Assembly: GCF_000975055.1 (NCBI RefSeq)
Contig: NZ_BBRB01000003.1
Coordinates: 124,001-188,000 of the forward strand
Direction of reading: 5' to 3'
Length of the DNA stretch: 64,000 bases
DNA from: Demequina sediminicola
GTDB taxonomy: Bacteria; Actinomycetota; Actinomycetes; Actinomycetales; Demequinaceae
The position numbers were made by a program, and so were the translations under genes. This document shows, piece after piece, positions 51,795 through 60,435 of the stretch (within the stretch, counting starts at the first letter, position 1; every line of letters starts with the position of its first letter). Below the pieces are notes generated by a model. That model was not told where the DNA came from, did not search any database, and saw nothing but the letters and a program-made list of their open reading frames with translations.

Positions 51795-54700
51795 ATGACT
51801 GGCACTGACGCCACAGCACACTCGCACACGCCGTACCGCCTCGGGCTCGATGTAGGGACAGGATCTTTGGGTTGGGCCGTCGTTGAACTCGATACCGACG
51901 GCAATCCTGTCCGCATCGTGCGCACCGGCTCGCGGATCTATGGGAGCGGGCGCAAACCCAAGGACTTTTCATCGTTAGCGGCCGACCGGCGTGCCGCACG
52001 TCAGATGCGCAAGCAACGCGACCGCTATCTTCAACGCCGCACGCGCCTCATGCATGAACTGGTGGCCGCCGGTCTGATGCCCGAGGCCGAGGTGGAGCGG
52101 CAGAAGCTCAAGGATCTCAACCCCTACCTGCTACGCGCTCGTGGGGTTAAAGAGGAACTGACCGCCCACGAACTTGGCAGGGCTCTCTTTCATCTCCAGC
52201 AGCGCCGTGGCTTCAAGTCAAATCGCAAGACAGACCGCAAGGACGACGACCGCAGCGCGATGAAGAGCGCCATCGCATCGCTCCAATCCGACTTGGGCGA
52301 CGACACCCTTGGCACGTACATGTGGAAGCGGATCCAGAACGGCGAATCTGTGCGGTCCCGTCCGCGAAAGGTCGGGTCAAAGAACGAGTACGACTTTTAC
52401 GTGAACCGCGCGATGGTCGAGGATGAGTTCAATCAGTTGTGGGACTACCAAAGCCAGTCCCACGGCGACCTCCTCACGGACGAAGCCCGCATCCGCGTTC
52501 ATGACGCCATCTTTAGCCAACGTCCGCTCAAGCCGGTGGACCCGGGGCGCTGCACGTTCGAAACAGATCAGCGACGCGCACCGAAGGCACTCCCGAGCTC
52601 TCAACTGTTCCGCATCTACCAAGAACTTAACGCGATCAGAGTGATCGATCCGTTCTCATCAGACCAAGCAGATCGACCCCTGACGCGTCAGGAGCGCGAT
52701 GCCGGCGCATCGTTCCTCCTGGGCAGGGTGAAGGCCACCTTCCCTCAACTCAAGAAGGCGATGTTTGGGCCCACAAAGCTCCAACTCTCACTTGAGTACG
52801 GAGAACGCAAGAACATCCTGGGTGACGTCGTAGGAAGCGAGTTGCGCAAAGCGCAGCACATCGGCCCAGACTGGGAGACGTATGACCTCGCCACCCAGGA
52901 CCTCATCGTGACGATCCTGCTCGAGGCAGACACTGACGATGAAGTGATCGAGCGGCTTCAGGCTGAGTCGTCGCTATCGCTCGATCAGGTCCACGGCGCG
53001 CTTGAGGCACCACTCCCGGACGACTACCTACGGCTGAGCCATCGTGCGATTGGCAAGATCCTGCCTCATCTCAAGGATGAATGGAATGAAGAGGGCAATG
53101 CACCGGTGATGTATGACGCGGCCGTCCGTGCCGCGGGATACCAATCGCACTCAGAGTTCCACAGCGGTGTTCTTGAAGACACGCTCCCCTATTACGGGAA
53201 GGTGCTGAAGCGATACACGCAAGAGGTCTCCGGGAGCAGCCAAGCTGCTACGAACCCTGACGAATGGGAGTTCGGCAAGATCGCCAATCCGACCGTGCAC
53301 ATCGGCCTCAATCAGATCCGCACCGTCGTGAACTCACTGATTGACCGCTACGGCCTGCCCACACAGATTCATGTCGAGGTAGCCCGCGACTTGGGCCAGT
53401 CGGCTGAGGGAAGGCGTGAAGCAGCGTCCAACCGTGCCAAGAATGAACGAGCAAACGAAGCGCTCAACGCCCGCCTGACCGAACTGGGACAACGCACCAA
53501 CTTTGCCAATCGGGAGCGGCTGCGCCTCTACGATGAGATCTCAGTCCTCAATCACAGGTGTGTCCTGACAGGCATCCCCATCGAGATGTCGCGACTGTTC
53601 ACCAATGACTATCAGGTTGACCACATCCTGCCGTTCTCCCGGACCCTGGACGACTCGCGCGGAAACAAGATTCTGGTTCACCACACGGCCAATCAGTTCA
53701 AGGGCGCCCGGAGCCCCTTCGAGGCATACTCGGAGACGGCAGACTGGGATCACATCCTTCAACGCGCAAGCGATGCCTTTGGCGCTACGAGCCCCAAGTT
53801 CAAGCGCTTTTCTGCCGACGCCATGGACAGGTACTCGAACGGCGAGCAAGACTTCATCGCCCGCCAACTCAACGACACCAGCTACCTGGCACGAGTGACA
53901 CGCGAGTATCTAGGGAGCATCGTGGATCCCGACCGGATCCTAGCCACACCGGGCAGACTTACTTCGCTCTTGCGCCACCACTGGGGGCTCAATGGCCTGC
54001 TATCCGATGCCGCGGAGAAGAACCGCTCAGATCACCGGCACCACGCCATCGATGCCCTTGTCGTTGCACTCAGTGAGCGAGTAACTCTAAAGGCCGTCAC
54101 CGACGCCAACCGTCGTGCCGGTGACCAAGGCATCGAACGCTTGCTAGTCGACCTCCCCCAGCCGTGGGAGGGCTTTGCGGATCATGCCCGTGAGTCTGTT
54201 GATCGCATTGTGGTGTCTCACAAGCCAGATCACAATGAGAAAGGCCAGCTCCACGAAGAGACCGCCTATGGAGTCCTGGAAGGGCCCGACAAAAAGGGCA
54301 GGTTCCTCACCCGCAAGCGCATCACGGACCCTGCCAAAGGTGTGGTAGGCAGTTGGGAGCAACCCAAGTGGCGTGACGTCATTCCGCTGTACAGGCGCGG
54401 CGAGGGGCCAGACTCGACCCTTCCCTACAAGGCTTACATTGGCGGCTCCAACTACTGCATCGAGATCGTCCGAACTGCCAAGGGGAAATGGGCTGGGGAG
54501 GTAGTCTCCACGCACACCGCCAACACGGCCGAGTATCGCGCTTTCATGGCAGAGCCGGGCGCGTATCGCGCCCAGAGTTACGCCGGTGGTGACCTCGTCA
54601 TGCGGCTCATCGCCAATGACACCATCGCAATCGAAGTCGGCGATGCGGGTCGCCAGATCATGAGGCTGTGCCAGTTGGAGACGGTCGGAGCTATGTACTT

Positions 54701-54860
54701 CGCAAATGTGCGTGAAGGCAACGTCGCAGCACGTTCACGGGCTCGAGACAACGACTTTTCGTTGCTCAAGAAGGCGGCAAGCACACTTCAGCCACTCAAG
54801 GCTCGGAGAGTCTTTGTTGATCCCATTGGCAGGGTTTTTGACCCTGATTTCAAGGAGTAG
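51795..54860 (+). CDS. cas9: Cas9, compact type II-C
   Basis: RNA-guided DNA endonuclease of 1021 residues, in the small size class of the Campylobacter (984) and Neisseria (1082) enzymes. RuvC-I is YRLGLDVGTGSLGWAV (D19), the Arg-rich bridge helix is at about 61-90, and the recognition lobe at about 95-500. RuvC-II is IHVEVARDL (E528), HNH is YQVDHILPFSRTLDDS with catalytic H610 (N624 and N633 follow), and RuvC-III is HRHHAIDALVVAL (H750, D753). The last 230 residues would form the wedge/PAM-reading part. All catalytic residues are present. The ATG follows AGGGGGAG. cas1 starts 3 bp after the stop. No csn2 or cas4 is present, which with the size defines II-C. Confidence 0.98.
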   Translation: MTGTDATAHSHTPYRLGLDVGTGSLGWAVVELDTDGNPVRIVRTGSRIYGSGRKPKDFSSLAADRRAARQMRKQRDRYLQRRTRLMHELVAAGLMPEAEVERQKLKDLNPYLLRARGVKEELTAHELGRALFHLQQRRGFKSNRKTDRKDDDRSAMKSAIASLQSDLGDDTLGTYMWKRIQNGESVRSRPRKVGSKNEYDFYVNRAMVEDEFNQLWDYQSQSHGDLLTDEARIRVHDAIFSQRPLKPVDPGRCTFETDQRRAPKALPSSQLFRIYQELNAIRVIDPFSSDQADRPLTRQERDAGASFLLGRVKATFPQLKKAMFGPTKLQLSLEYGERKNILGDVVGSELRKAQHIGPDWETYDLATQDLIVTILLEADTDDEVIERLQAESSLSLDQVHGALEAPLPDDYLRLSHRAIGKILPHLKDEWNEEGNAPVMYDAAVRAAGYQSHSEFHSGVLEDTLPYYGKVLKRYTQEVSGSSQAATNPDEWEFGKIANPTVHIGLNQIRTVVNSLIDRYGLPTQIHVEVARDLGQSAEGRREAASNRAKNERANEALNARLTELGQRTNFANRERLRLYDEISVLNHRCVLTGIPIEMSRLFTNDYQVDHILPFSRTLDDSRGNKILVHHTANQFKGARSPFEAYSETADWDHILQRASDAFGATSPKFKRFSADAMDRYSNGEQDFIARQLNDTSYLARVTREYLGSIVDPDRILATPGRLTSLLRHHWGLNGLLSDAAEKNRSDHRHHAIDALVVALSERVTLKAVTDANRRAGDQGIERLLVDLPQPWEGFADHARESVDRIVVSHKPDHNEKGQLHEETAYGVLEGPDKKGRFLTRKRITDPAKGVVGSWEQPKWRDVIPLYRRGEGPDSTLPYKAYIGGSNYCIEIVRTAKGKWAGEVVSTHTANTAEYRAFMAEPGAYRAQSYAGGDLVMRLIANDTIAIEVGDAGRQIMRLCQLETVGAMYFANVREGNVAARSRARDNDFSLLKKAASTLQPLKARRVFVDPIGRVFDPDFKE

Positions 54861-54863
54861 GCG

Positions 54864-55790
54864 ATGATCGGGCGAGTAGTCGAGGTCGTCGAGGCTGACC
54901 GTCGCATAACGGTCGAATACGGGAATCTCATCATCTGCTCGTCCACCTTGAGGATTGGGCAAGTCGCCTTGGATGACATCCAATCGGTTGTCCTCAATCC
55001 CCACGGCGCCACGATCTCGGCGGGTGCGATTGCCGCGCTCGCCGAGCGTGGTGTGCCCGTAGTAGTGGTAGGTAGGAACTTTGCACCAATCGCAACAGTC
55101 TTGCCTATGTTTGGCCACCACGAGATCTCACGTCGCATCGAGATTCAGTCCGCTATCTCTCAACCAGCGAGGAAGCAGGCATGGAGGCAAATCGTCAGAG
55201 CCAAGATCGGAATGCAAGCCCTTGCCCTCGAGGCCTACGGCATCGACTCGGCGCCAGTGAGAAACCTAGTTGCACGGGTGAGGTCAGGAGATCCGGAGAA
55301 CCTCGAGGCCCAAGCTGCCAGGCTGTACTGGCGGCGGCTCTTCGGTCCGGACTTTCGACGGGATCACGACCTACCTGGCGTGAACGCCTTGCTGAACTAT
55401 GGCTACGCAATCATCCGATCTGCGACGGCACGATCGATCGTTGCGGTCGGGCTGCATCCGAGTCTGGGCGTTCATCATCGGAACACAGGCAACCCGATGT
55501 GTTTGGTTGATGATCTGATGGAGCCGTTCCGTCCCCTAGTAGATGTACGGGTCCGTGCAATCGTCGAAGAGGACCCTGATGCGTGCGTGGAGCCATCAAC
55601 CAAGAAGATGCTCGTGGCGATCCTCAGCACTGACGTTTCGCTGGCGACAGGGTCCTCCCCTGTCTCCCTTGTGATCCACAAGGCTGCACATTCGTTGGTG
55701 CAGTACCACCTTGGCGAGTCCAAGCGACTCGCGTTCCCGGACCGTGCTTGTGAAGAGACTATGCAAGCGCTCTCTGAGGCATACCAATGA
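54864..55790 (+). CDS. cas1: Cas1 integrase
   Basis: Catalytic subunit of the Cas1-Cas2 spacer integrase, 308 residues. It has an N-terminal beta domain (about 1-85) and a helical catalytic domain. The expected metal ligands are E148 in NLEAQAARLYWR, H205 in GLHPSLGVHHRN and E220 in LVDDLMEPFRP, matching the pattern of type II Cas1 proteins. It starts 3 bp after cas9 and overlaps cas2 (ATGA), so the three genes are one operon. Codon choice looks looser than in the neighbouring ribosomal and repair genes. Confidence 0.97.
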   Translation: MIGRVVEVVEADRRITVEYGNLIICSSTLRIGQVALDDIQSVVLNPHGATISAGAIAALAERGVPVVVVGRNFAPIATVLPMFGHHEISRRIEIQSAISQPARKQAWRQIVRAKIGMQALALEAYGIDSAPVRNLVARVRSGDPENLEAQAARLYWRRLFGPDFRRDHDLPGVNALLNYGYAIIRSATARSIVAVGLHPSLGVHHRNTGNPMCLVDDLMEPFRPLVDVRVRAIVEEDPDACVEPSTKKMLVAILSTDVSLATGSSPVSLVIHKAAHSLVQYHLGESKRLAFPDRACEETMQALSEAYQ

Positions 55791-56116
55791 GCGAGCTATC
55801 GGGGTACAGACTCATGTGGCTAGTTGCACTGTTTGATCTACCGGTCAGGACCAAGGCTGAGCGTCGTGAAGCGACTCTCTACAGGAAGCGCCTACTCGAG
55901 CAAGGATTCTCGATGGCACAGCTCTCGGTATACATGAAGTTCTGTCGCGACAAGGAGCAGTCGGAGATCATCATCAGGAAACTCTCTCAAGATGTTCCTG
56001 AGGGCGGGCGGGTCGACATACTCATGATCACTGACAGGCAGTACGCTGGGATCGTCACAGTACGTGACAACGAGCGAGTCAGACGGAAGAACCCGTCGCA
56101 ACTCTCGTTGTTCTGA
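55787..56116 (+). CDS. cas2: Cas2, adaptation subunit
   Basis: A 109-residue partner that bridges two Cas1 dimers. The ferredoxin-like start YRLMWLVALFDLPVRTKAERREA carries the conserved Asp (about D17), and the remaining strands follow (FSMAQLSVYMKFC, RVDILMITDRQYAGIV). The last five residues are QLSLF, identical to the consensus of beta-sliding-clamp binding peptides, exposed at the C-terminus after a basic stretch. Codons such as CTA and AGG are frequent. The leader hairpin and the array follow after 26-72 bp. Confidence 0.96.
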   Translation: MSELSGYRLMWLVALFDLPVRTKAERREATLYRKRLLEQGFSMAQLSVYMKFCRDKEQSEIIIRKLSQDVPEGGRVDILMITDRQYAGIVTVRDNERVRRKNPSQLSLF

Positions 56117-56142
56117 CACCTGGAGGACGGTTTTGAGCGCTG

Positions 56143-56188
56143 AGATGGCGGCGAACCTCCCGTTCTACCAGGAGTTTCACCGCCATCT
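56143..56188. promoter_or_regulatory. Long hairpin abutting the first CRISPR repeat (putative leader)
   Basis: AGATGGCGGCGAA (56143-56155) and TTCACCGCCATCT (56176-56188) form a 13-bp inverted repeat with a single mismatch; an inner CTCC/GGAG extends it. The right arm ends at the base before the first repeat. There is no T-run on either side. It may mark the integration leader, bend DNA for Cas1-Cas2, or end minus-strand array transcripts. Confidence 0.6.
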
Positions 56189-58399
56189 AGCCTATCGCTC
56201 TGGGAAATGAGCTCTGGCCGCAACTTCATGCACGAAGTCCTCCGCCGCATGTCCAGCCTATCGCTCTGGGAAATGAGCTCTGGCCGCAACAGGGACTCCA
56301 TCGCATCCAAAGACCTAGAGAGCCTATCGCTCTGGGAAATGAGCTCTGGCCGCAACTGGGAGCCGAGACCCCCTGGGGTATGGCTAAGCCTATCGCTCTG
56401 GGAAATGAGCTCTGGCCGCAACGCAATGGTGGTCGTGTCCTTGAAAGCCAAGAGCCTATCGCTCTGGGAAATGAGCTCTGGCCGCAACGCTTCGCGCTCC
56501 AGCCGTTCGGCTTCGTCAGCCTATCGCTCTGGGAAATGAGCTCTGGCCGCAACCCGCATTGCACGCGGGGCGTGAACGTCTCGAGCCTATCGCTCTGGGA
56601 AATGAGCTCTGGCCGCAACTCCAACGCACTGCGCCGCATCGTCGTGTCAAGCCTATCGCTCTGGGAAATGAGCTCTGGCCGCAACCGAGAATCCCTGGTA
56701 GCGCTTCTGGTGAAGAGCCTATCGCTCTGGGAAATGAGCTCTGGCCGCAACATCCGTAACCTCGTACAGACCGCGAGCGAGAGCCTATCGCTCTGGGAAA
56801 TGAGCTCTGGCCGCAACTAGCCGGTGCCGTTGGGTTCAATCGTGAAAAGCCTATCGCTCTGGGAAATGAGCTCTGGCCGCAACCTCAAGGACCACTACGA
56901 AAGCCCCGTGTAGAGCCTATCGCTCTGGGAAATGAGCTCTGGCCGCAACGCTATCGTGGTCGGCATCAAGTGGCTGCGTAGCCTATCGCTCTGGGAAATG
57001 AGCTCTGGCCGCAACATCAACGAGTCCGGCTACAACGCAATGGTCAGCCTATCGCTCTGGGAAATGAGCTCTGGCCGCAACGTGTTGGCTCGAGGCGTGC
57101 GCGGGCCTGGAGCCTATCGCTCTGGGAAATGAGCTCTGGCCGCAACGTTCTCGAGGGACGCTGGGGGTGGCGTGGAGCCTATCGCTCTGGGAAATGAGCT
57201 CTGGCCGCAACCGGTCCTTTCACTTCCTTGTGGACCTGGTAAGCCTATCGCTCTGGGAAATGAGCTCTGGCCGCAACCACCACCGTGACCTAGCGCGAGG
57301 TGGAGCAAGCCTATCGCTCTGGGAAATGAGCTCTGGCCGCAACTGCAGATAGCCACGCGAAGATCACGGTCATAGCCTATCGCTCTGGGAAATGAGCTCT
57401 GGCCGCAACCTATGCGGGCGTTGCCGATTGGAAGCCAAAAGCCTATCGCTCTGGGAAATGAGCTCTGGCCGCAACAGCGCCCACTAGGTGCCATTGCCGG
57501 TTCTCAGCCTATCGCTCTGGGAAATGAGCTCTGGCCGCAACCGATCCATCTCCGCTCGCACGTCGGCGCTAAGCCTATCGCTCTGGGAAATGAGCTCTGG
57601 CCGCAACGCCGGTCCGCATGCGCAGTCGTCGCCTTCGAGCCTATCGCTCTGGGAAATGAGCTCTGGCCGCAACAAGGTGAGTAGCAAGAAGCGCCCGATT
57701 GGAAGCCTATCGCTCTGGGAAATGAGCTCTGGCCGCAACACGGTGACGGTTGCCGTGTTGAAGTCGTCGAGCCTATCGCTCTGGGAAATGAGCTCTGGCC
57801 GCAACGACCGACTCGCAGCACTCGAAGTTAGCGCCAGCCTATCGCTCTGGGAAATGAGCTCTGGCCGCAACCGTCCCGCCATCGACCTTGCCGCCGCAGT
57901 AAGCCTATCGCTCTGGGAAATGAGCTCTGGCCGCAACTGGAGCCACGCGCGCCCACAATGGAGTGGGAGCCTATCGCTCTGGGAAATGAGCTCTGGCCGC
58001 AACCGCGGCGGCATCAGTCACGGGGATGACGTCAGCCTATCGCTTTGGGAAATGAGCTCTGGCCGCAACAAGGCCGCGAAGGTTGAGGCGTTGCTGGGTA
58101 GCCTATCGCTCTGGGAAATGAGCTCTGGCCGCAACCGCGGCGGCATCAGTCACGGGGATGACGTCAGCCTATCGCTCTGGGAAATGAGCTCTGGCCGCAA
58201 CTTGATTCCAGACACGGGCATGCTTCCGTGAAGCCTATCGCTCTGGGAAATGAGCTCTGGCCGCAACTGCGACGAGCGTGTTGAGTAGCGCGTCCACAGC
58301 CTATCGCTCTGGGAAATGAGCTCTGGCCGCAACTTAGAGTCTGACGTGCTCGATGATCTGGTGAGCCTAGCGCTCTGGGAAATGAGCCCTAGCTACATC
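56189..58399 (-). CRISPR. Type II-C CRISPR array, 34 repeats and 33 spacers
   Basis: The 36-bp repeats begin (plus strand) AGCCTATCGCTCTGGG and end CTCTGGCCGCAAC. They start at 56189 and recur every 66 bp, except for three 65-bp steps, so there are 30 spacers of 30 bp and three of 29 bp (after the repeats at 56453, 57046 and 57111). The repeat at 58034 has one C-to-T change. The last repeat, at 58364, is decayed in its right third. Spacers 58004-58033 and 58136-58165 are identical. Pairing with the tracrRNA shows that crRNA comes from the minus strand. I found no spacer match inside the window. Confidence 0.98.
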
Positions 58400-58635
58400 C
58401 ATCAGCTCAGTCATGCCGGAGGCGTCATCAGTGAGACGGTTTGGAAAGCCGGGAAGGCGGAGTGCCGCAAACCCTGAGATGATTCTGGCCACTCCCCCAG
58501 CCGATGGCCCGCTGAGGGGTGTGAGTCAGTCGGTGCGGTGCGGATCTCCGTGTGTCATTCGCCACACGGGCTCTACCAGGCATACCTGACAACCGTAGGG
58601 TGGCCTTGCAGCCTGAGAATCCGAGGGGAACACCG
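58400..58635. other. Region between the array and the cellulase gene
   Basis: A gap of 236 bp with no gene I can support. It should hold the cellulase promoter. I see no cellulase-type operator palindrome (such as TGGGAGCGCTCCCA) and no clear -35/-10 pair. Confidence 0.4.
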
Positions 58636-60414
58636 TTGAGTGAGAGCGACACAACCGAGTGGTGGCGACAGCCCCGCGTCATCATCCCTGGCGCTGCAGG
58701 AGCCGCGCTGCTGCTTGTCGCCGGCGGGTGGTTTCTTGGCCGGGTCATGAACTCGGAGAGCGACGGAGAGACACGTGCCGTTGATGCGTCTCCAAGTGCC
58801 GCCGTGAGCTCAGAGCCAACGTCATCGCCGACGCTCGTGCCGGCCTGTAGCGCGAAGGTTGACGTGACGGCGGAATGGGACGGTGGCTACCAAGCTGACA
58901 TCACTGTGAAGGCCGAGGGGATTGATATTCCGGACTGGGAAGTCGCGTTCGACCTTGGGGACTCGTCCGTCACCGGAGCGTGGAACAGCACGCTGAAGGT
59001 GGGAACCACCGGTACAGCCACGGCCGCCAATGTGAGCTATAACGGCACCCTCACCGCTGATGAGACGACCGTGTTCGGGTTCACAGCAGACGGCGAGCCG
59101 ACCATCGGCGATGCCACATGCGCGTCATCGGTCCAAGCAGAGGCTGAACCGAACGATAGCGCCGACGCGGCAGCGGACCCAGCCGATGTCTCCGCCCCCG
59201 TCAATGCCGCCAGTGGCGACGATTGGCTGAGCGTCGACGGCAACTCCCTCGTCGACGCGCAGGGCAACCACGTCTGGCTGACCGGGGCGAACTGGTTTGG
59301 TTTCAATACCTCCGAGCGGGTGTTGCATGGCCTGTGGTCAGTGAACCTTGAGGACACGATGGCTGCCTATGCCCAGCACGGCCTGAACGTCATCCGCATT
59401 CCTATCTCGACAGAGGTGTTGATGGAATGGCGGGCGGGGAACGCTGAGACCACCACCAACGTCAACACGTCCGCCAACCCTGAACTCGAGGGCTTCACCA
59501 CCCTTGAGGTCTTCGACGAGTTTCTTGCAATCTCGAAGAAGTACGGCGTGAAGGTCATCCTCGACGTGCACTCCGCTGAGGCAGACAACGCCGGGCACAT
59601 TGCACCTCTATGGCACACCGCTTCCGTCTCTGAAGACGACTTCTTTGTCGCGTGGGAGTGGGTTGCCGAGCGCTATCGCAACGATGACACGATCATCGCC
59701 TTCGACCTTCAGAACGAGCCGCACGGTAAGCCGCCAGAGGCCGACCGTGCGACGTGGGGCGACGGCGGAGCCAACGACTGGCGGGCCGTGGCGACTGAGG
59801 CTGCTGAACGCATCCACGCGATCCACCCGGACATTCTGCTGCTGGTCGAGGGCATCGAAGCCACTCCGTCGAGCGGATCATCGTGGTCGAGCAATGATCC
59901 TGGCGACTATGACATCACTTGGTGGGGCGGGAATCTCCGTCTCGCCGGCGAGCAGCCTGTCACAGGCGCACCCGGCAAGATCATGTACTCGCCCCATGAC
60001 TACGGACCGCTGGTGTACGAACAGCCGTGGTTCCAGGGATCCTTTAGCGCTGCGAGCCTCGAAAAGGACGTGTGGGACCCCACCTGGCTGTACTTGCACG
60101 ATGAGGAAATCTCTCCGCTCCTCATCGGTGAGTGGGGTGGACGCATGGGTGATGACGACCGCCAGGACCGCTGGCTAGTCGCTCTTCGGGACCTCATTGA
60201 AGACCGCGAACTCCACCACACCTTCTGGTCACTGAACCCCAACTCTGGAGATACCGGCGGGCTGTTGCTTGATGACTGGACCACGTGGGACGCCGACAAG
60301 ATGGACCTTCTTGAGCCGGTGCTGTGGCGCGATGCCTCGGGGGCAGGTGTCAGCCTCGATCACCAGATCCCACTGGGGTCCTCGGGAGTTTCTCTGGGCG
60401 AGTACTACTCGTAA
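58636..60414 (+). CDS. Membrane-anchored CBM2-GH5 cellulase
   Basis: A putative endoglucanase of 592 residues acting outside the cell. It has a short cytoplasmic start (SESDTTEWWRQPR), one membrane helix VIIPGAAGAALLLVAGGWFLG, a Ser/Thr/Pro linker and a CBM2-like cellulose-binding module (about 75-170, CSAKVDVTAEWDGGYQADITV, ended by a Cys). A second linker leads to the GH5 barrel (about 195-585), with acid/base E361 in AFDLQNEPHG and nucleophile E499 in LLIGEWGG. I prefer the TTG at 58636 preceded by GAGGGG; an earlier in-frame GTG at 58552 lacks such a site. With the GH3 enzyme it forms a cellulose-use set. Confidence 0.88.
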   Translation: MSESDTTEWWRQPRVIIPGAAGAALLLVAGGWFLGRVMNSESDGETRAVDASPSAAVSSEPTSSPTLVPACSAKVDVTAEWDGGYQADITVKAEGIDIPDWEVAFDLGDSSVTGAWNSTLKVGTTGTATAANVSYNGTLTADETTVFGFTADGEPTIGDATCASSVQAEAEPNDSADAAADPADVSAPVNAASGDDWLSVDGNSLVDAQGNHVWLTGANWFGFNTSERVLHGLWSVNLEDTMAAYAQHGLNVIRIPISTEVLMEWRAGNAETTTNVNTSANPELEGFTTLEVFDEFLAISKKYGVKVILDVHSAEADNAGHIAPLWHTASVSEDDFFVAWEWVAERYRNDDTIIAFDLQNEPHGKPPEADRATWGDGGANDWRAVATEAAERIHAIHPDILLLVEGIEATPSSGSSWSSNDPGDYDITWWGGNLRLAGEQPVTGAPGKIMYSPHDYGPLVYEQPWFQGSFSAASLEKDVWDPTWLYLHDEEISPLLIGEWGGRMGDDDRQDRWLVALRDLIEDRELHHTFWSLNPNSGDTGGLLLDDWTTWDADKMDLLEPVLWRDASGAGVSLDHQIPLGSSGVSLGEYYS

Positions 60415-60435
60415 CCGAAGCCTTCGAGCGCTGAT

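Noticed and set aside
56189-58399. Long open frames across the array with repeated SLWEMSSGRN or LRPELISQSDRL units
   Set aside because: They are translations of CRISPR repeats, which happen to lack stops; the 66-bp period and varied spacers show a CRISPR array, not a repeat protein.
51565-60435. Mobile element carrying the CRISPR locus
   Set aside because: No transposase, integrase, terminal repeats or tRNA attachment site is visible at either end.
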